From the NCBI GenBank assembly GCA_964575715.1, contig CAZNSG010000238.1, positions 1 through 17,588 on the forward strand: DNA of 17,588 nucleotides, read 5' to 3'. A model generated the notes under the pieces. It did not search any database and had not been told where the DNA came from. It worked only from the letters and a program-made list of their open reading frames with translations. Below, piece after piece: positions 6,472 to 15,400 of the stretch. This DNA is from PNAI01 sp964575715. Lineage in GTDB: Bacteria > Pseudomonadota > Alphaproteobacteria > Rhizobiales > Xanthobacteraceae. Made by a program: the position numbers and the translations under genes. Numbering within the stretch: the first letter of the stretch is position 1; every line of letters starts with the position of its first letter.

Positions 6472-7146
6472 TTACTGCAGCGAGGGCTCGCCGCCGGCGG
6501 TTTTCTGGGCGAGTTCAATTTGGGTGGCTGCGATGAGGATTTCAGCACGGGTTTTCAGGTCCGGTGCTTCAAGCATGGCCTGCTTCTCCGCCACGCCGTA
6601 GGGCGACATCATGGCGAGCGCATTGACCAGCGCCTCGTTGGGCGCGATCTCGATGCCCTCCCAATCGGTCTTGAGATTGTTGGCCTTGAGAAACGCCGCA
6701 AGCGCATCGAGCAGCGCCTTGCGGTCGACCGCATCCTCGCCCAGACGTGCGGTGAAATCACCGGTGAACGGAGAATAATTCACCCGGCATTCCCGGTATG
6801 GCGCGGCCGCTTCGATCTCCTCCTCGATACGGAAACGCACGATCCCGGTGAGCTGGATGAGATAGCGGTTGTCACCGGTCTCGGTGAATTGGGTTATGCG
6901 GCCGACGCAGCCGATCTTGAAGAGCGCGGGCTTGTGTTCGGGGCCAGGCCGGGAGGGATCGGGCTGGATCATACCGATCAGCCGGTGGCCGTTGCGCAGG
7001 GTGTCGTCGATCATGGCGAGATAGCGCGGCTCGAAAATGTTGAGCGGCATCTGCCCGCGCGGCAGCAACAACGCGCCCGGCAGTGGAAATACCGGGATCA
7101 CTTTGGATAAATCCGCGGGCCTGCGATAATCCACATTCATCGGCAT
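6472..7146 (-). CDS. LON substrate-binding-domain protein
   Basis: A 224-residue stand-alone Lon N-terminal-like (LON/PUA-like) domain protein. It lacks the AAA ATPase and protease parts of Lon. Recognisable segments are VIPVFPLPGALLLPRGQMPLNIFEPRYLAMI near the N-terminus, IGMIQPD, GCVGRITQF and YLIQLTGIVRFRI. Such proteins are common in alphaproteobacteria; their role is presumed to be binding of unfolded or tagged proteins but is not established. The ATG at 7146 is chosen because GGAGAG lies about 5 nt upstream; the GTG at 7152 would overlap that site. It lies downstream of the CnoX-like gene on the same strand, but a strong palindrome sits between them, so co-transcription is uncertain. 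Confidence 0.87.
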   Translation of the reverse strand: MPMNVDYRRPADLSKVIPVFPLPGALLLPRGQMPLNIFEPRYLAMIDDTLRNGHRLIGMIQPDPSRPGPEHKPALFKIGCVGRITQFTETGDNRYLIQLTGIVRFRIEEEIEAAAPYRECRVNYSPFTGDFTARLGEDAVDRKALLDALAAFLKANNLKTDWEGIEIAPNEALVNALAMMSPYGVAEKQAMLEAPDLKTRAEILIAATQIELAQKTAGGEPSLQ

Positions 7147-7191
7147 GGTCACTCTCCACAGTCACGAGAGCGCACGAACTCACTCATTTCA

Positions 7192-7289
7192 CCTCCCCCG
7201 CTTGCGGGGGAGGTCGACGCGCGAAGCGGGTCGGGAGGGGGCGTTGATCGCATTCCCCCTCCCCAACCCTCCCCCGCAAGCGGGGGAGG
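7192..7289. repeat. GC-rich double palindrome (CCTCCCCCGCTTGCGGGGGAGG type)
   Basis: The outer 22-bp segments, 7192-7213 and 7268-7289, are perfect inverted copies of each other, and each is itself a hairpin with 10-bp arms. An inner pair, GGGAGGGGG (7233-7241) and CCCCCTCCC (7255-7263), is also perfect. It lies between the CnoX-like and LON-domain genes. It is the same family as 17304-17467 and related to the element inside the ubiH-family gene. Confidence 0.85.
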
Positions 7290-7321
7290 GGGAAGAGGTC
7301 ATCGCGCGTGGCTACGCGTGC

Positions 7322-8230
7322 TTACGCGAATAAAATCGAGGACAAGCGCTTTCTGCCATCAATCGTCGCGGCGTCGATCGGCCCCCACGCTTCGAACAGC
7401 TGCACAAGTTGCTTGCGCGCGCCGTCTTCGTTCCATTTGCGATCGCGCCTGACGATCTCGATCAAATGATCGAGCGCGGCCGCGCGTTTGCCCTTGGCGT
7501 TGAGCGCGAGCGCCAGATCAAAACGCGCCTGATGGTCGGCCGGATTGGCGGCGACCTTCTGTTCGAGCTCGGTGATGGGGCCGAGCGACTTGGACTGTTC
7601 GGCAAGCTCGATCGATGCGCGTGCGGCCGCGACCGCCGCATCGTTGCGTTTTGCCTCCGGCACCATGGCAAGCGTCTGCTTGGCCTTGTCGAGCGCGCCG
7701 GTGCCGACATAGCAGCGCGCGAGGCCAGCAAGCGCGGTTAGGTCGGTTGAGTCCTGCCCCAGCACCTGGGCGAAAATATCGGCGGCGCCCGCGAAATCGT
7801 TCTGCGCCAGCGCCGCTTCAGCCGCCTTGAGCTGGTCCTTTTCCTCGCCGCCGATCTTGCCCTTGGTCACGCGCTCGATGAAGGCGAGCACTTGACCCTC
7901 GGGGAGCGCACCGAGAAAGCCATCGGCCGGCTGGCCGTTGACGAAGGCGATCACCGCCGGGATCGACTGGATGCCCATCTGGCCGGGAATCGCCGGGTGC
8001 TCGTCGATATTCATCTTGACGAGCTTGACCTTGCCCTTGGCGGCCTTGACCACCTTCTCGAGCACCGGCGTGAGTTGCTTGCAGGGGCCGCACCAGGGGG
8101 CCCAGAAGTCGATCAGCACCGGCTGGCGCTTCGACTCTTCGATGACGTCTTTGACGAAAGCCTGTGTGGTGGTCTCCTTGATGAGACCTTCCGGGGCCAT
8201 CGCAACCGCTTCGCCGCCCATTTGCAGCAT
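7322..8230 (-). CDS. cnoX: CnoX/YbbN-like thioredoxin with TPR-type C-terminal domain
   Basis: A 302-residue cytoplasmic protein: N-terminal thioredoxin domain (about 16-125) with DFWAPWCGPC (Cys47 and Cys50), then IPAVIAF with the cis-Pro, followed by about 170 residues of helical TPR-like repeats (KAAEAALAQNDFAGAADIFAQ, ALAGLARCYVGTGALDKA, ARFDLALALNAKGKRAAALDHL). CnoX acts as holdase and redox protector of GroEL/DnaK clients. E. coli CnoX has lost the CXXC site, whereas alphaproteobacterial forms such as that of Caulobacter keep it, as here. The ATG at 8230 is preferred since AGGG lies about 7 nt upstream; the ATG at 8293 would add 21 residues and has no ribosome site. Downstream of the tRNA-editing gene on the same strand. 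Confidence 0.92.
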   Translation of the reverse strand: MLQMGGEAVAMAPEGLIKETTTQAFVKDVIEESKRQPVLIDFWAPWCGPCKQLTPVLEKVVKAAKGKVKLVKMNIDEHPAIPGQMGIQSIPAVIAFVNGQPADGFLGALPEGQVLAFIERVTKGKIGGEEKDQLKAAEAALAQNDFAGAADIFAQVLGQDSTDLTALAGLARCYVGTGALDKAKQTLAMVPEAKRNDAAVAAARASIELAEQSKSLGPITELEQKVAANPADHQARFDLALALNAKGKRAAALDHLIEIVRRDRKWNEDGARKQLVQLFEAWGPIDAATIDGRKRLSSILFA

Positions 8231-8329
8231 TTTCAATCCCTGCCTTGGTTCTTGCCTTGGTCCTGGGCTTAAATCGCCCAGTTTCCAGCCCATTAAATGG
8301 CTAGGTCGCGGATAAAAGCAATCGGGCCG

Positions 8330-8839
8330 TCAATTATCCGCCGGCTCGGCGACCGGCACGATGCGGGGCGGGTGGCCGGTGGCGCGCAAAAACGCCACAA
8401 GGCCTTCACGGGCAATCGACGTGGTCATGGTGTTGACCAGCGGATGGCAGTTGACGGTCGCGTGTTCCATCAGCCGCGTATCGAGCACGATGGTGACGCG
8501 GTGGTTTATGTCGTTGAGCGCCCCGAAGAGCGTCACCGCGCCGGGTTCGACGCCGAGCGTCGCAAGCATCTGCTCAGCCGAGCCGAAGGAGAAACGGCCG
8601 CCGGCGCCGAGGCGGCGATGCAGCGATTTGAGCTCGATCTCCGCATCCTCGGGCGCGGTCACCAGAAAGAGCGCGCCTTTCTTGTCCTTGAGGAACAGGT
8701 TCTTGGTGTGGGAGCCGGGAATCTGGCCGCGCAGCGCCTGCGATTGCTCCACGGTAAAGAGCGGTGGATGCGTGACCGTGGCATGCGCGATGCCGAGGCG
8801 GTCGAGGTAGGCGAAAAGCTCGGCGGGGGAGGCGGGCAT
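8330..8839 (-). CDS. YbaK/ProX-domain prolyl-tRNA deacylase (PrdX / ProXp-ala type)
   Basis: A 169-residue free-standing editing domain that likely hydrolyses mischarged Ala-tRNA(Pro). Segments typical of this subfamily are THPPLFTVEQSQAL, GSHTKNLFLKDKKGALFLV (Lys after the HT is the conserved active-site Lys of the INS/YbaK superfamily), GAVTLFGALND and VNCHPLVNTMTTSI. The length matches the family. The start MPASPAELF fits the family but has only a weak ribosome site. It is the first gene of a minus-strand group with the CnoX-like gene, and is divergent from tRNA-Gly. Confidence 0.88.
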   Translation of the reverse strand: MPASPAELFAYLDRLGIAHATVTHPPLFTVEQSQALRGQIPGSHTKNLFLKDKKGALFLVTAPEDAEIELKSLHRRLGAGGRFSFGSAEQMLATLGVEPGAVTLFGALNDINHRVTIVLDTRLMEHATVNCHPLVNTMTTSIAREGLVAFLRATGHPPRIVPVAEPADN

Positions 8840-8868
8840 ACGGACAATTAAGGCTACTGGTAGTACGG

Positions 8869-8898
8869 TTGCAAAGGGGAGGGCGGTTTCGCTATAGG
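8869..8898 (+). promoter_or_regulatory. Probable promoter of tRNA-Gly
   Basis: TTGCAA (8869-8874) and TATAGG (8893-8898) are spaced by 18 nt, placing the start about 30 nt upstream of the tRNA. Confidence 0.45.
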
Positions 8899-8933
8899 TT
8901 CATTCCGGCGGCCAATCGCCGCCATATCCGGAT

Positions 8934-9005
<72 letters not shown>

Positions 9006-9008
<3 letters not shown>

Positions 9009-9088
9009 GCCTTCGCTCCTTCGGAGCTTCGGCTGGCAAGCCAATTTATGTGCGAAGGCTGTCCGCCGTAGCTTGAGCGAAGGCGGAC
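9006..9088. repeat. Palindromic repeat abutting the tRNA 3' end
   Basis: CCAGCC (9006-9011) pairs with GGCTGG (9031-9036), enclosing GCTCC-TTC-GGAGC (9015-9027). AGCCTTCGC (9008-9016) is also the complement of GCGAAGGCT (9052-9060). GTCCGCC (9061-9067) pairs with GGCGGAC (9082-9088). The first hairpin uses the tRNA's CCA and may help end transcription, though no T-run follows. Confidence 0.65.
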
Positions 9089-9106
9089 GAAGTATCAACC
9101 GAACCT

Positions 9107-10924
<1,818 letters not shown>

Positions 10925-11059
10925 TCAGCGCCCTTGCCGGTGATACACGCTGTTGGGCCGCATGTCGGAGGCCGAGGCCACGCGGTTGCTCATGTTGAAG
11001 AAGCCGGCGACCGCCGCGATATCCAAGTTGTCGCGGTCGGAAAATCCGGCGCGGCGCAT
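10925..11059 (-). pseudogene. Duplicated 3' fragment of the peroxidase-related gene
   Basis: On the minus strand this reads MRRAGFSDRDNLDIAAVAG then FFNMSNRVASASDMRPNSVY and HRQGR, stop. It matches the last ~43 residues of the peroxidase-related protein encoded upstream, in the same orientation and frame and ending at the same stop. DNA identity with 11601-11735 is about 85% by eye, best in the middle. No ribosome site precedes its ATG (11059) and it lacks the CXXC catalytic region, so it cannot be a working enzyme. Its TGA abuts the ggt ATG. It is either the displaced native 3' end of the peroxidase gene or an old partial duplication. Confidence 0.85.
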
Positions 11060-11065
11060 TTTCGT

Positions 11066-11305
11066 TTATGGCCCAGAGAGCTGAATAGCCTGCTCGCGCC
11101 CGTCTTTGTCGACCAGAACAAGCCGGCCGTCGTCGGCGGCGCGGAGCTGTTCGTTGGCGTTGAGAAGCTCGATGCCGTAGACCGAGCCGTCCGGCGCGAT
11201 GTCGACGTTGAGTTCGTCGCTGACGCGGATGGTCTCGACCTCGGCGCCTTTCGGCCGCAGGCGGAGATAGGCGATGTTGCGGTCGCGGTCATAAGTGAGC
11301 TTCAT
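11066..11305 (-). CDS. DUF2283 family small protein (probable antitoxin-like partner)
   Basis: A 79-residue protein with the DUF2283 pattern: an N-terminal beta strand pair MKLTYDRDRNIAYLRLRP, then VSDELNVDIAPDGSVYGIELLNA. Genes of this family very often sit next to DUF4258 genes, and the pair is regarded as toxin-antitoxin-like without firm biochemical proof. A strong ribosome site AGGAGG (11314-11319) lies 8 nt upstream of the ATG. It follows the DUF4258 gene by 23 bp and precedes the peroxidase 3' fragment by 6 bp. Confidence 0.8.
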   Translation of the reverse strand: MKLTYDRDRNIAYLRLRPKGAEVETIRVSDELNVDIAPDGSVYGIELLNANEQLRAADDGRLVLVDKDGREQAIQLSGP

Positions 11306-11328
11306 CGCCGTATCCTCCTAGAAAAACT

Positions 11329-11577
11329 TCACCAGCACGGCACGATCCCGTGGTCGTTCTCCTCGACCGCATAAGCCTCCACCTGCTTGGTAGCATAGCG
11401 CCTGCCGCGCCAAATGCTACCAAACGGAAAATTACGGCGAAAGCCGGTCCGGCCATGTTTGGCGGCAAATCGTTCGCCGGCCTCCACCGTCGCGGCGATC
11501 TCCTCCTCGCTCGTGCCGCGTTCAATCGCGCGTTCGCGGGCATGGGGGTGGATGTCGATCACGTCCGCGTGCTCCAT
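11329..11577 (-). CDS. DUF4258 family small protein, C-terminus probably frameshifted
   Basis: An 82-residue protein with the DUF4258 signature IHPHARERAIERGTSEEEI (His-Ala-x-x-R...ERG), followed by RRYATKQVEAYAVEENDHGIV. The family normally ends with a hydrophobic strand after this. Here the frame ends PCW-stop. One base added at the GTGCCG near 11343-11345 (giving GTGGCCG) would restore IVAVLVKFF and a TAG at 11318-11320, just ahead of the DUF2283 gene and overlapping its ribosome site, as expected of a tightly packed pair. I infer a one-base deletion, real or a sequencing error. The ATG directly follows a TAA that ends a 7-codon frame (MSAFRRP) overlapping the peroxidase stop, so translation may be coupled; no strong ribosome site is visible. 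Confidence 0.65.
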   Translation of the reverse strand: MEHADVIDIHPHARERAIERGTSEEEIAATVEAGERFAAKHGRTGFRRNFPFGSIWRGRRYATKQVEAYAVEENDHGIVPCW

Positions 11578-11600
11578 TTATGGTCTTCGAAACGCGCTCA

Positions 11601-11735
11601 TCACCGCCCCTGGCCATGATACACAGAATTCGGCCGCATGTCGGTGGCCGACGCCACGCGGTTGCTCATATTGAAGAAGCCGGCGACCGCGGCGATGTCC
11701 CAGATGTCGCGGTCGGAAAATTTTTCGCGCCGCAA
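11601..11735 (-). repeat. Second copy of the 135-bp direct repeat flanking the DUF4258/DUF2283 pair
   Basis: This is the intact gene's 3' end and aligns base for base with 10925-11059 (offset 676) at about 85% identity by eye, without gaps until the homology ends near 11733. The two copies are in direct orientation and bracket the small-gene pair. Confidence 0.85.
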
Positions 11736-12308
11736 GCGTTCGCGGTCTTCCTCTTCGATCGCCCAGGGCTCGGCGGAAAGTTTCACCGCGAAATCCAGCA
11801 TGGCGCGCTGGCGCTTGGAGAGCCTTGCGGCGCGATAGTTCATCGCCATCAACTCGCCGAGCACCGGGTCGTTCGAGAGCGCGCGCACCGCTGCGCCATG
11901 CGCCACCAGGCAATAGTAGCAGCGGTTGTGCGCGGACACCGCGACCGCGATCATCTCGCGCTCGAGCTTGGAAAGCCCCGAGGGCGCCAGCATCAGATCG
12001 TTGTACATGGCGACGAAGGCTTCGAGCTTTTGGTTGTCGAAGGCGTAGGCCGAGAGCACGTTGGGCACGAAGCCGAGCTTCTCGCGGCACTTGTCGAAAT
12101 AGGCCGCCATGGCGGGCGAGAGCTTGGCTTCCGAGAGCGGGCCTGCGGAGAGGCCGAGCGCGGTGATTTTGGTGTCGTCGCCGGCCGCGGCGCTCAATGC
12201 AGCGGATTTGGCAGCGGATTTGGCAGTGGATTTGGAGGCGGATTTGCTGGCCGGCGGAGCGGCGCGCGGGGGTTTGATTTTATTTGGATTCTTGACCTTC
12301 TTTGGCAC
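11601..12308 (-). CDS. AhpD/CMD-family peroxidase-related enzyme
   Basis: A 235-residue cytoplasmic protein of the carboxymuconolactone decarboxylase / AhpD superfamily. The core contains LEREMIAVAVSAHNRCYYCLVAHG with Cys130-x-x-Cys133 and His137, the thiol redox site of AhpD-like enzymes, and fits the uncharacterised peroxidase-related group. The first ~40 residues are a Lys/Ala/Ser-rich extension (KNPNKIKPPRAAPPASKSAS) encoded partly by 12-bp tandem repeats. The start is GTG with GGGAG about 8 nt upstream; no in-frame ATG occurs before the core, so a GTG start is needed to include the extension. The last 43 codons are duplicated at 10925-11059. The gene is divergent from gdh, with 113 bp between starts. 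Confidence 0.88.
   Translation of the reverse strand: MPKKVKNPNKIKPPRAAPPASKSASKSTAKSAAKSAALSAAAGDDTKITALGLSAGPLSEAKLSPAMAAYFDKCREKLGFVPNVLSAYAFDNQKLEAFVAMYNDLMLAPSGLSKLEREMIAVAVSAHNRCYYCLVAHGAAVRALSNDPVLGELMAMNYRAARLSKRQRAMLDFAVKLSAEPWAIEEEDRERLRREKFSDRDIWDIAAVAGFFNMSNRVASATDMRPNSVYHGQGR
12199..12246 (-). repeat. Four 12-bp tandem repeats in the peroxidase N-terminal extension
   Basis: GCAGCGGATTTG occurs twice exactly, then GCAGTGGATTTG and GAGGCGGATTTG. On the coding strand each unit gives a four-residue KSA-type block, making the basic, low-complexity leader of the protein. Confidence 0.85.
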
Positions 12309-12323
12309 GGCCCGGCTCCCTAT

Positions 12324-12340
12324 CTTTCGTTTGACGAAAG
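12324..12340. promoter_or_regulatory. Short perfect inverted repeat between peroxidase and gdh genes
   Basis: CTTTCGT (12324-12330) and ACGAAAG (12334-12340) are separated by TTG. It sits in the 113-bp divergent promoter region, 16 bp upstream of the peroxidase GTG, and could be an operator or a leader hairpin. No consensus promoter was recognised for either gene. Confidence 0.3.
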
Positions 12341-12421
12341 CCTACAACCCTTTCACCCCTGAGCGAAATCGGGAAGATTGAGTATCCTGAACACCACTGA
12401 TTCTCGGGGAGGCGTCTGCGA

Positions 12422-15400
12422 ATGGCCGCTCTGCTTGGCACCAAGGACGAACGTGCGGCGCTGGCGCTGACCGATGCGGCAAGCCGCCTGCTCGGCAATG
12501 GTCACAATGTTCCACCCGGTTTCGTCGGGCTGCTGTTCGCGCGGGCCGCGCCGGAAGATCTGATCGGCTACACGCCGGACGAACTCGCCGGATTGGCCGG
12601 CGAGGCGGCGGAGTTCCTCGGCACGCGCCGGCGCGGCGAGCCCAAGATCCGATTCGACTCACCCGCGCGTGCAACCGGCAAGCACATCACTGCCATTTCC
12701 GTCATCGAGATCGTCAACGACGACATGCCGTTTCTCGTCGACTCGGTGATGGGCGAACTCAACGAGCGCGGGATCGATATCCGACTGGTGGCGCATCCGA
12801 CCTTCGGCATCGCGCGCGATGCGCAAGGCCGGCTCACGCGCCTGGCCGCGGACTTGCGGGCGGGGGAGGGCGTGTTCCGCGAGAGCTTCATTCATATTCA
12901 TGTCGAGCGCATCGAGGATGCGATCCGCCGCACCGAAATCGTGCAGGCGCTGGAGCGGGTGCTGGCCGAGGTGCGCGTGTGCGTGCAGGACTGGCGCGCG
13001 ATGCTCATGCGCGTCGGCGAGGTGATCGCGGATCTCAAAGCCAGTCCGCCGCCGCTGCCGGTCACCGACATCGCCGAAGCGATTCAGTTCCTGCAATGGC
13101 TGGTCGGCAACAATTTCACCTTCCTCGGCGTGCGGGAATATGTCTTCAGCGGCAAGAACCGCGCGGTCGAAGCCAAGCACGAGACCAGCCTTGGACTGCT
13201 GCGCGACCGCGAGGTGCAGGTGCTGCGCCGCGGCGGTCAACCCGTGCTCATGACGCCGGAAATCCGCGAGTTTCTCGACGAGCCGAAGACGCTCATCATC
13301 ACCAAGGCCAACCTGCGCTCGCACGTGCATCGCCGGGTCTATCTCGATTACATCGGCGTCAAGCGTTTCGATGCGGACGGCAATCTGGTCGGCGAGTTCC
13401 GCATCGTCGGCATGTTCACCTCGACCGCCTACACGCGTTCGACCCGCTCCATTCCCTATTTGCGCCGCAAGTTGGATGCGATCCTGGAACGTGCGGGCTT
13501 CAATCCGGACAGTCATTCCGGCAAGGCGCTGGCCAATGTGCTGGAGAGCTATCCGCGCGACGAGCTGTTCCAGATCGACGAGGATACGCTGTTCCAGTTC
13601 GCGCTCGCCATTCTGCAATTGGAAGAGCGGCCGCGGGTGCGCGTGCTGGCGCGGCGCGATCGCTTCGACCGGTTTGTCTCGGTGCTGGTGTATGTGCCGC
13701 GCGAACGCTTCGATCCGCGCCTGCGCAAGGCGATCGGCGATTATCTCGCCAAGGTCTATGAGGGACACGAGAGCGCGTGCTACCAGTTTTTTCCCGACGG
13801 GCCGCTGGCGCGCGTGCATTACATCATCGGAAGAACCGGCGGCGTCACGCCGCACCCGGAGCAGGCGGCGCTCGAATCGGCGGTTTGCTCCATCGTGCGA
13901 ACCTGGAGCGATGCGCTGGCGGACGCGCTCGGCGAGGCGCATGAGCCGGTTAAGGCACGCGCGCTGTTTGCGCGCTACCGCAATGCATTTTCGGAAGGCT
14001 ATCGCGAAATCTATGCGCCGCGCGATGCGGTGGACGATATCCGAGTCATCGAGCGATTGTCGCCCGATATACCGATCGGCGTCGAGTTCTACCGGCGCGG
14101 CCGGGACGCACGGCAATGCGTCGGGCTCAAAGTGTGGAGCCATCGGCGGCCGATCCCGCTCTCGGAGCGCGTGCCGGTGCTTGAGAATATGGGATTCAAG
14201 GTTGTCGACGAGAGGACCTACCATCACAGCGCGGAACAATCGGCGACGGAGCCGGGGACCTGGTTCCACGACATGACGCTGGAGCGCGCCGACGACGGCG
14301 CGATCGATCTCGATGCGCTCAAGTCGCCGCTGGAAGCGTGCTTCGTGCGGGTGATGCGCGGCGGCGCGGAAAACGACGGCTACAACGCGCTGGTGCTGAC
14401 AGCCGGGCTGATGTGGCGCGACGTGGCGCTGATCCGCGCGATTTCGCGATTTTTGCGGCAGATCCGCGTGCCGTTCTCGCAGGACTACATGTGGACGACG
14501 TTGCGCAAGCATGCCGCGCTTGCGAGCCAGATCGTGGCGCTGTTTGAACTGCGATTCGATCCGCGGCTTGCGATCACGATGGAACAGCGCAGCGCGCGCG
14601 AAGCCTCAGCGCTCGCCGAGATCGAAACGGCGCTGCAAAAGGTCGAGAGTTTGGACGAGGATCGCATCCTGCGCCGCTTCGTCAATGCGGTGGGGGCGGC
14701 GATCCGCAGCAATTTCTATCAGATCGATACCGACGGCCAGCCGAAGTCCACCATCGCGATCAAGTACGACAGCCGCAAGCTCGATAGTCTGCCGCTGCCG
14801 CGTCCGATGTACGAGATTTTCGTCTATTCGCCGCGCGTGGAGGGCGTGCATCTGCGCTTCGGCAAGGTCGCGCGCGGCGGCATCCGCTGGTCCGACCGGC
14901 CGCAGGATTTCCGCACCGAAATCCTGGGACTGGTGAAGGCGCAGCAGGTGAAGAACGCGGTGATCGTGCCGGTCGGCTCCAAGGGCGGCTTCGTGCCAAA
15001 ACTGTTGCCCGTGGGCGGGCCGCGCGAGGCGATCGCGGCGGAAGGCGTCTCGGCCTACAAGATTTTCATCGCGACGCTGCTCGATATCACCGACAACATC
15101 GGACCGCTGGGCGTGATCGCGCCGGTCAATGTGGTGCGGCACGACGACGACGATCCGTATCTCGTGGTCGCGGCCGACAAGGGCACCGCGACCTTCTCCG
15201 ACATCGCCAACGGAATTTCGATCGAGCACGGGTTCTGGCTCGGCGATGCTTTTGCGTCTGGTGGATCGGCCGGCTACGACCACAAGAAAATGGGCATCAC
15301 CGCGCGCGGCGCCTGGGAGGCGGTCAAGCGCCATTTCCGCGAACACGACACCGACATCACGCGCGTGCCGTTCACGGTTGCCGGAGTGGGCGACATGTCG

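Noticed and set aside
7192..7289. CRISPR or integron-like array among the repeats
   Set aside because: The repeats are single palindromes at separate sites with no regular spacers, cas genes or integrase.
10925..11059. A real 44-residue small protein gene
   Set aside because: It has no ribosome site and is clearly the copied C-terminus of the neighbouring enzyme.
12659..14512. 617-residue minus-strand frame inside gdh
   Set aside because: Antisense shadow of a well-conserved gene with no recognisable domain or ribosome site.
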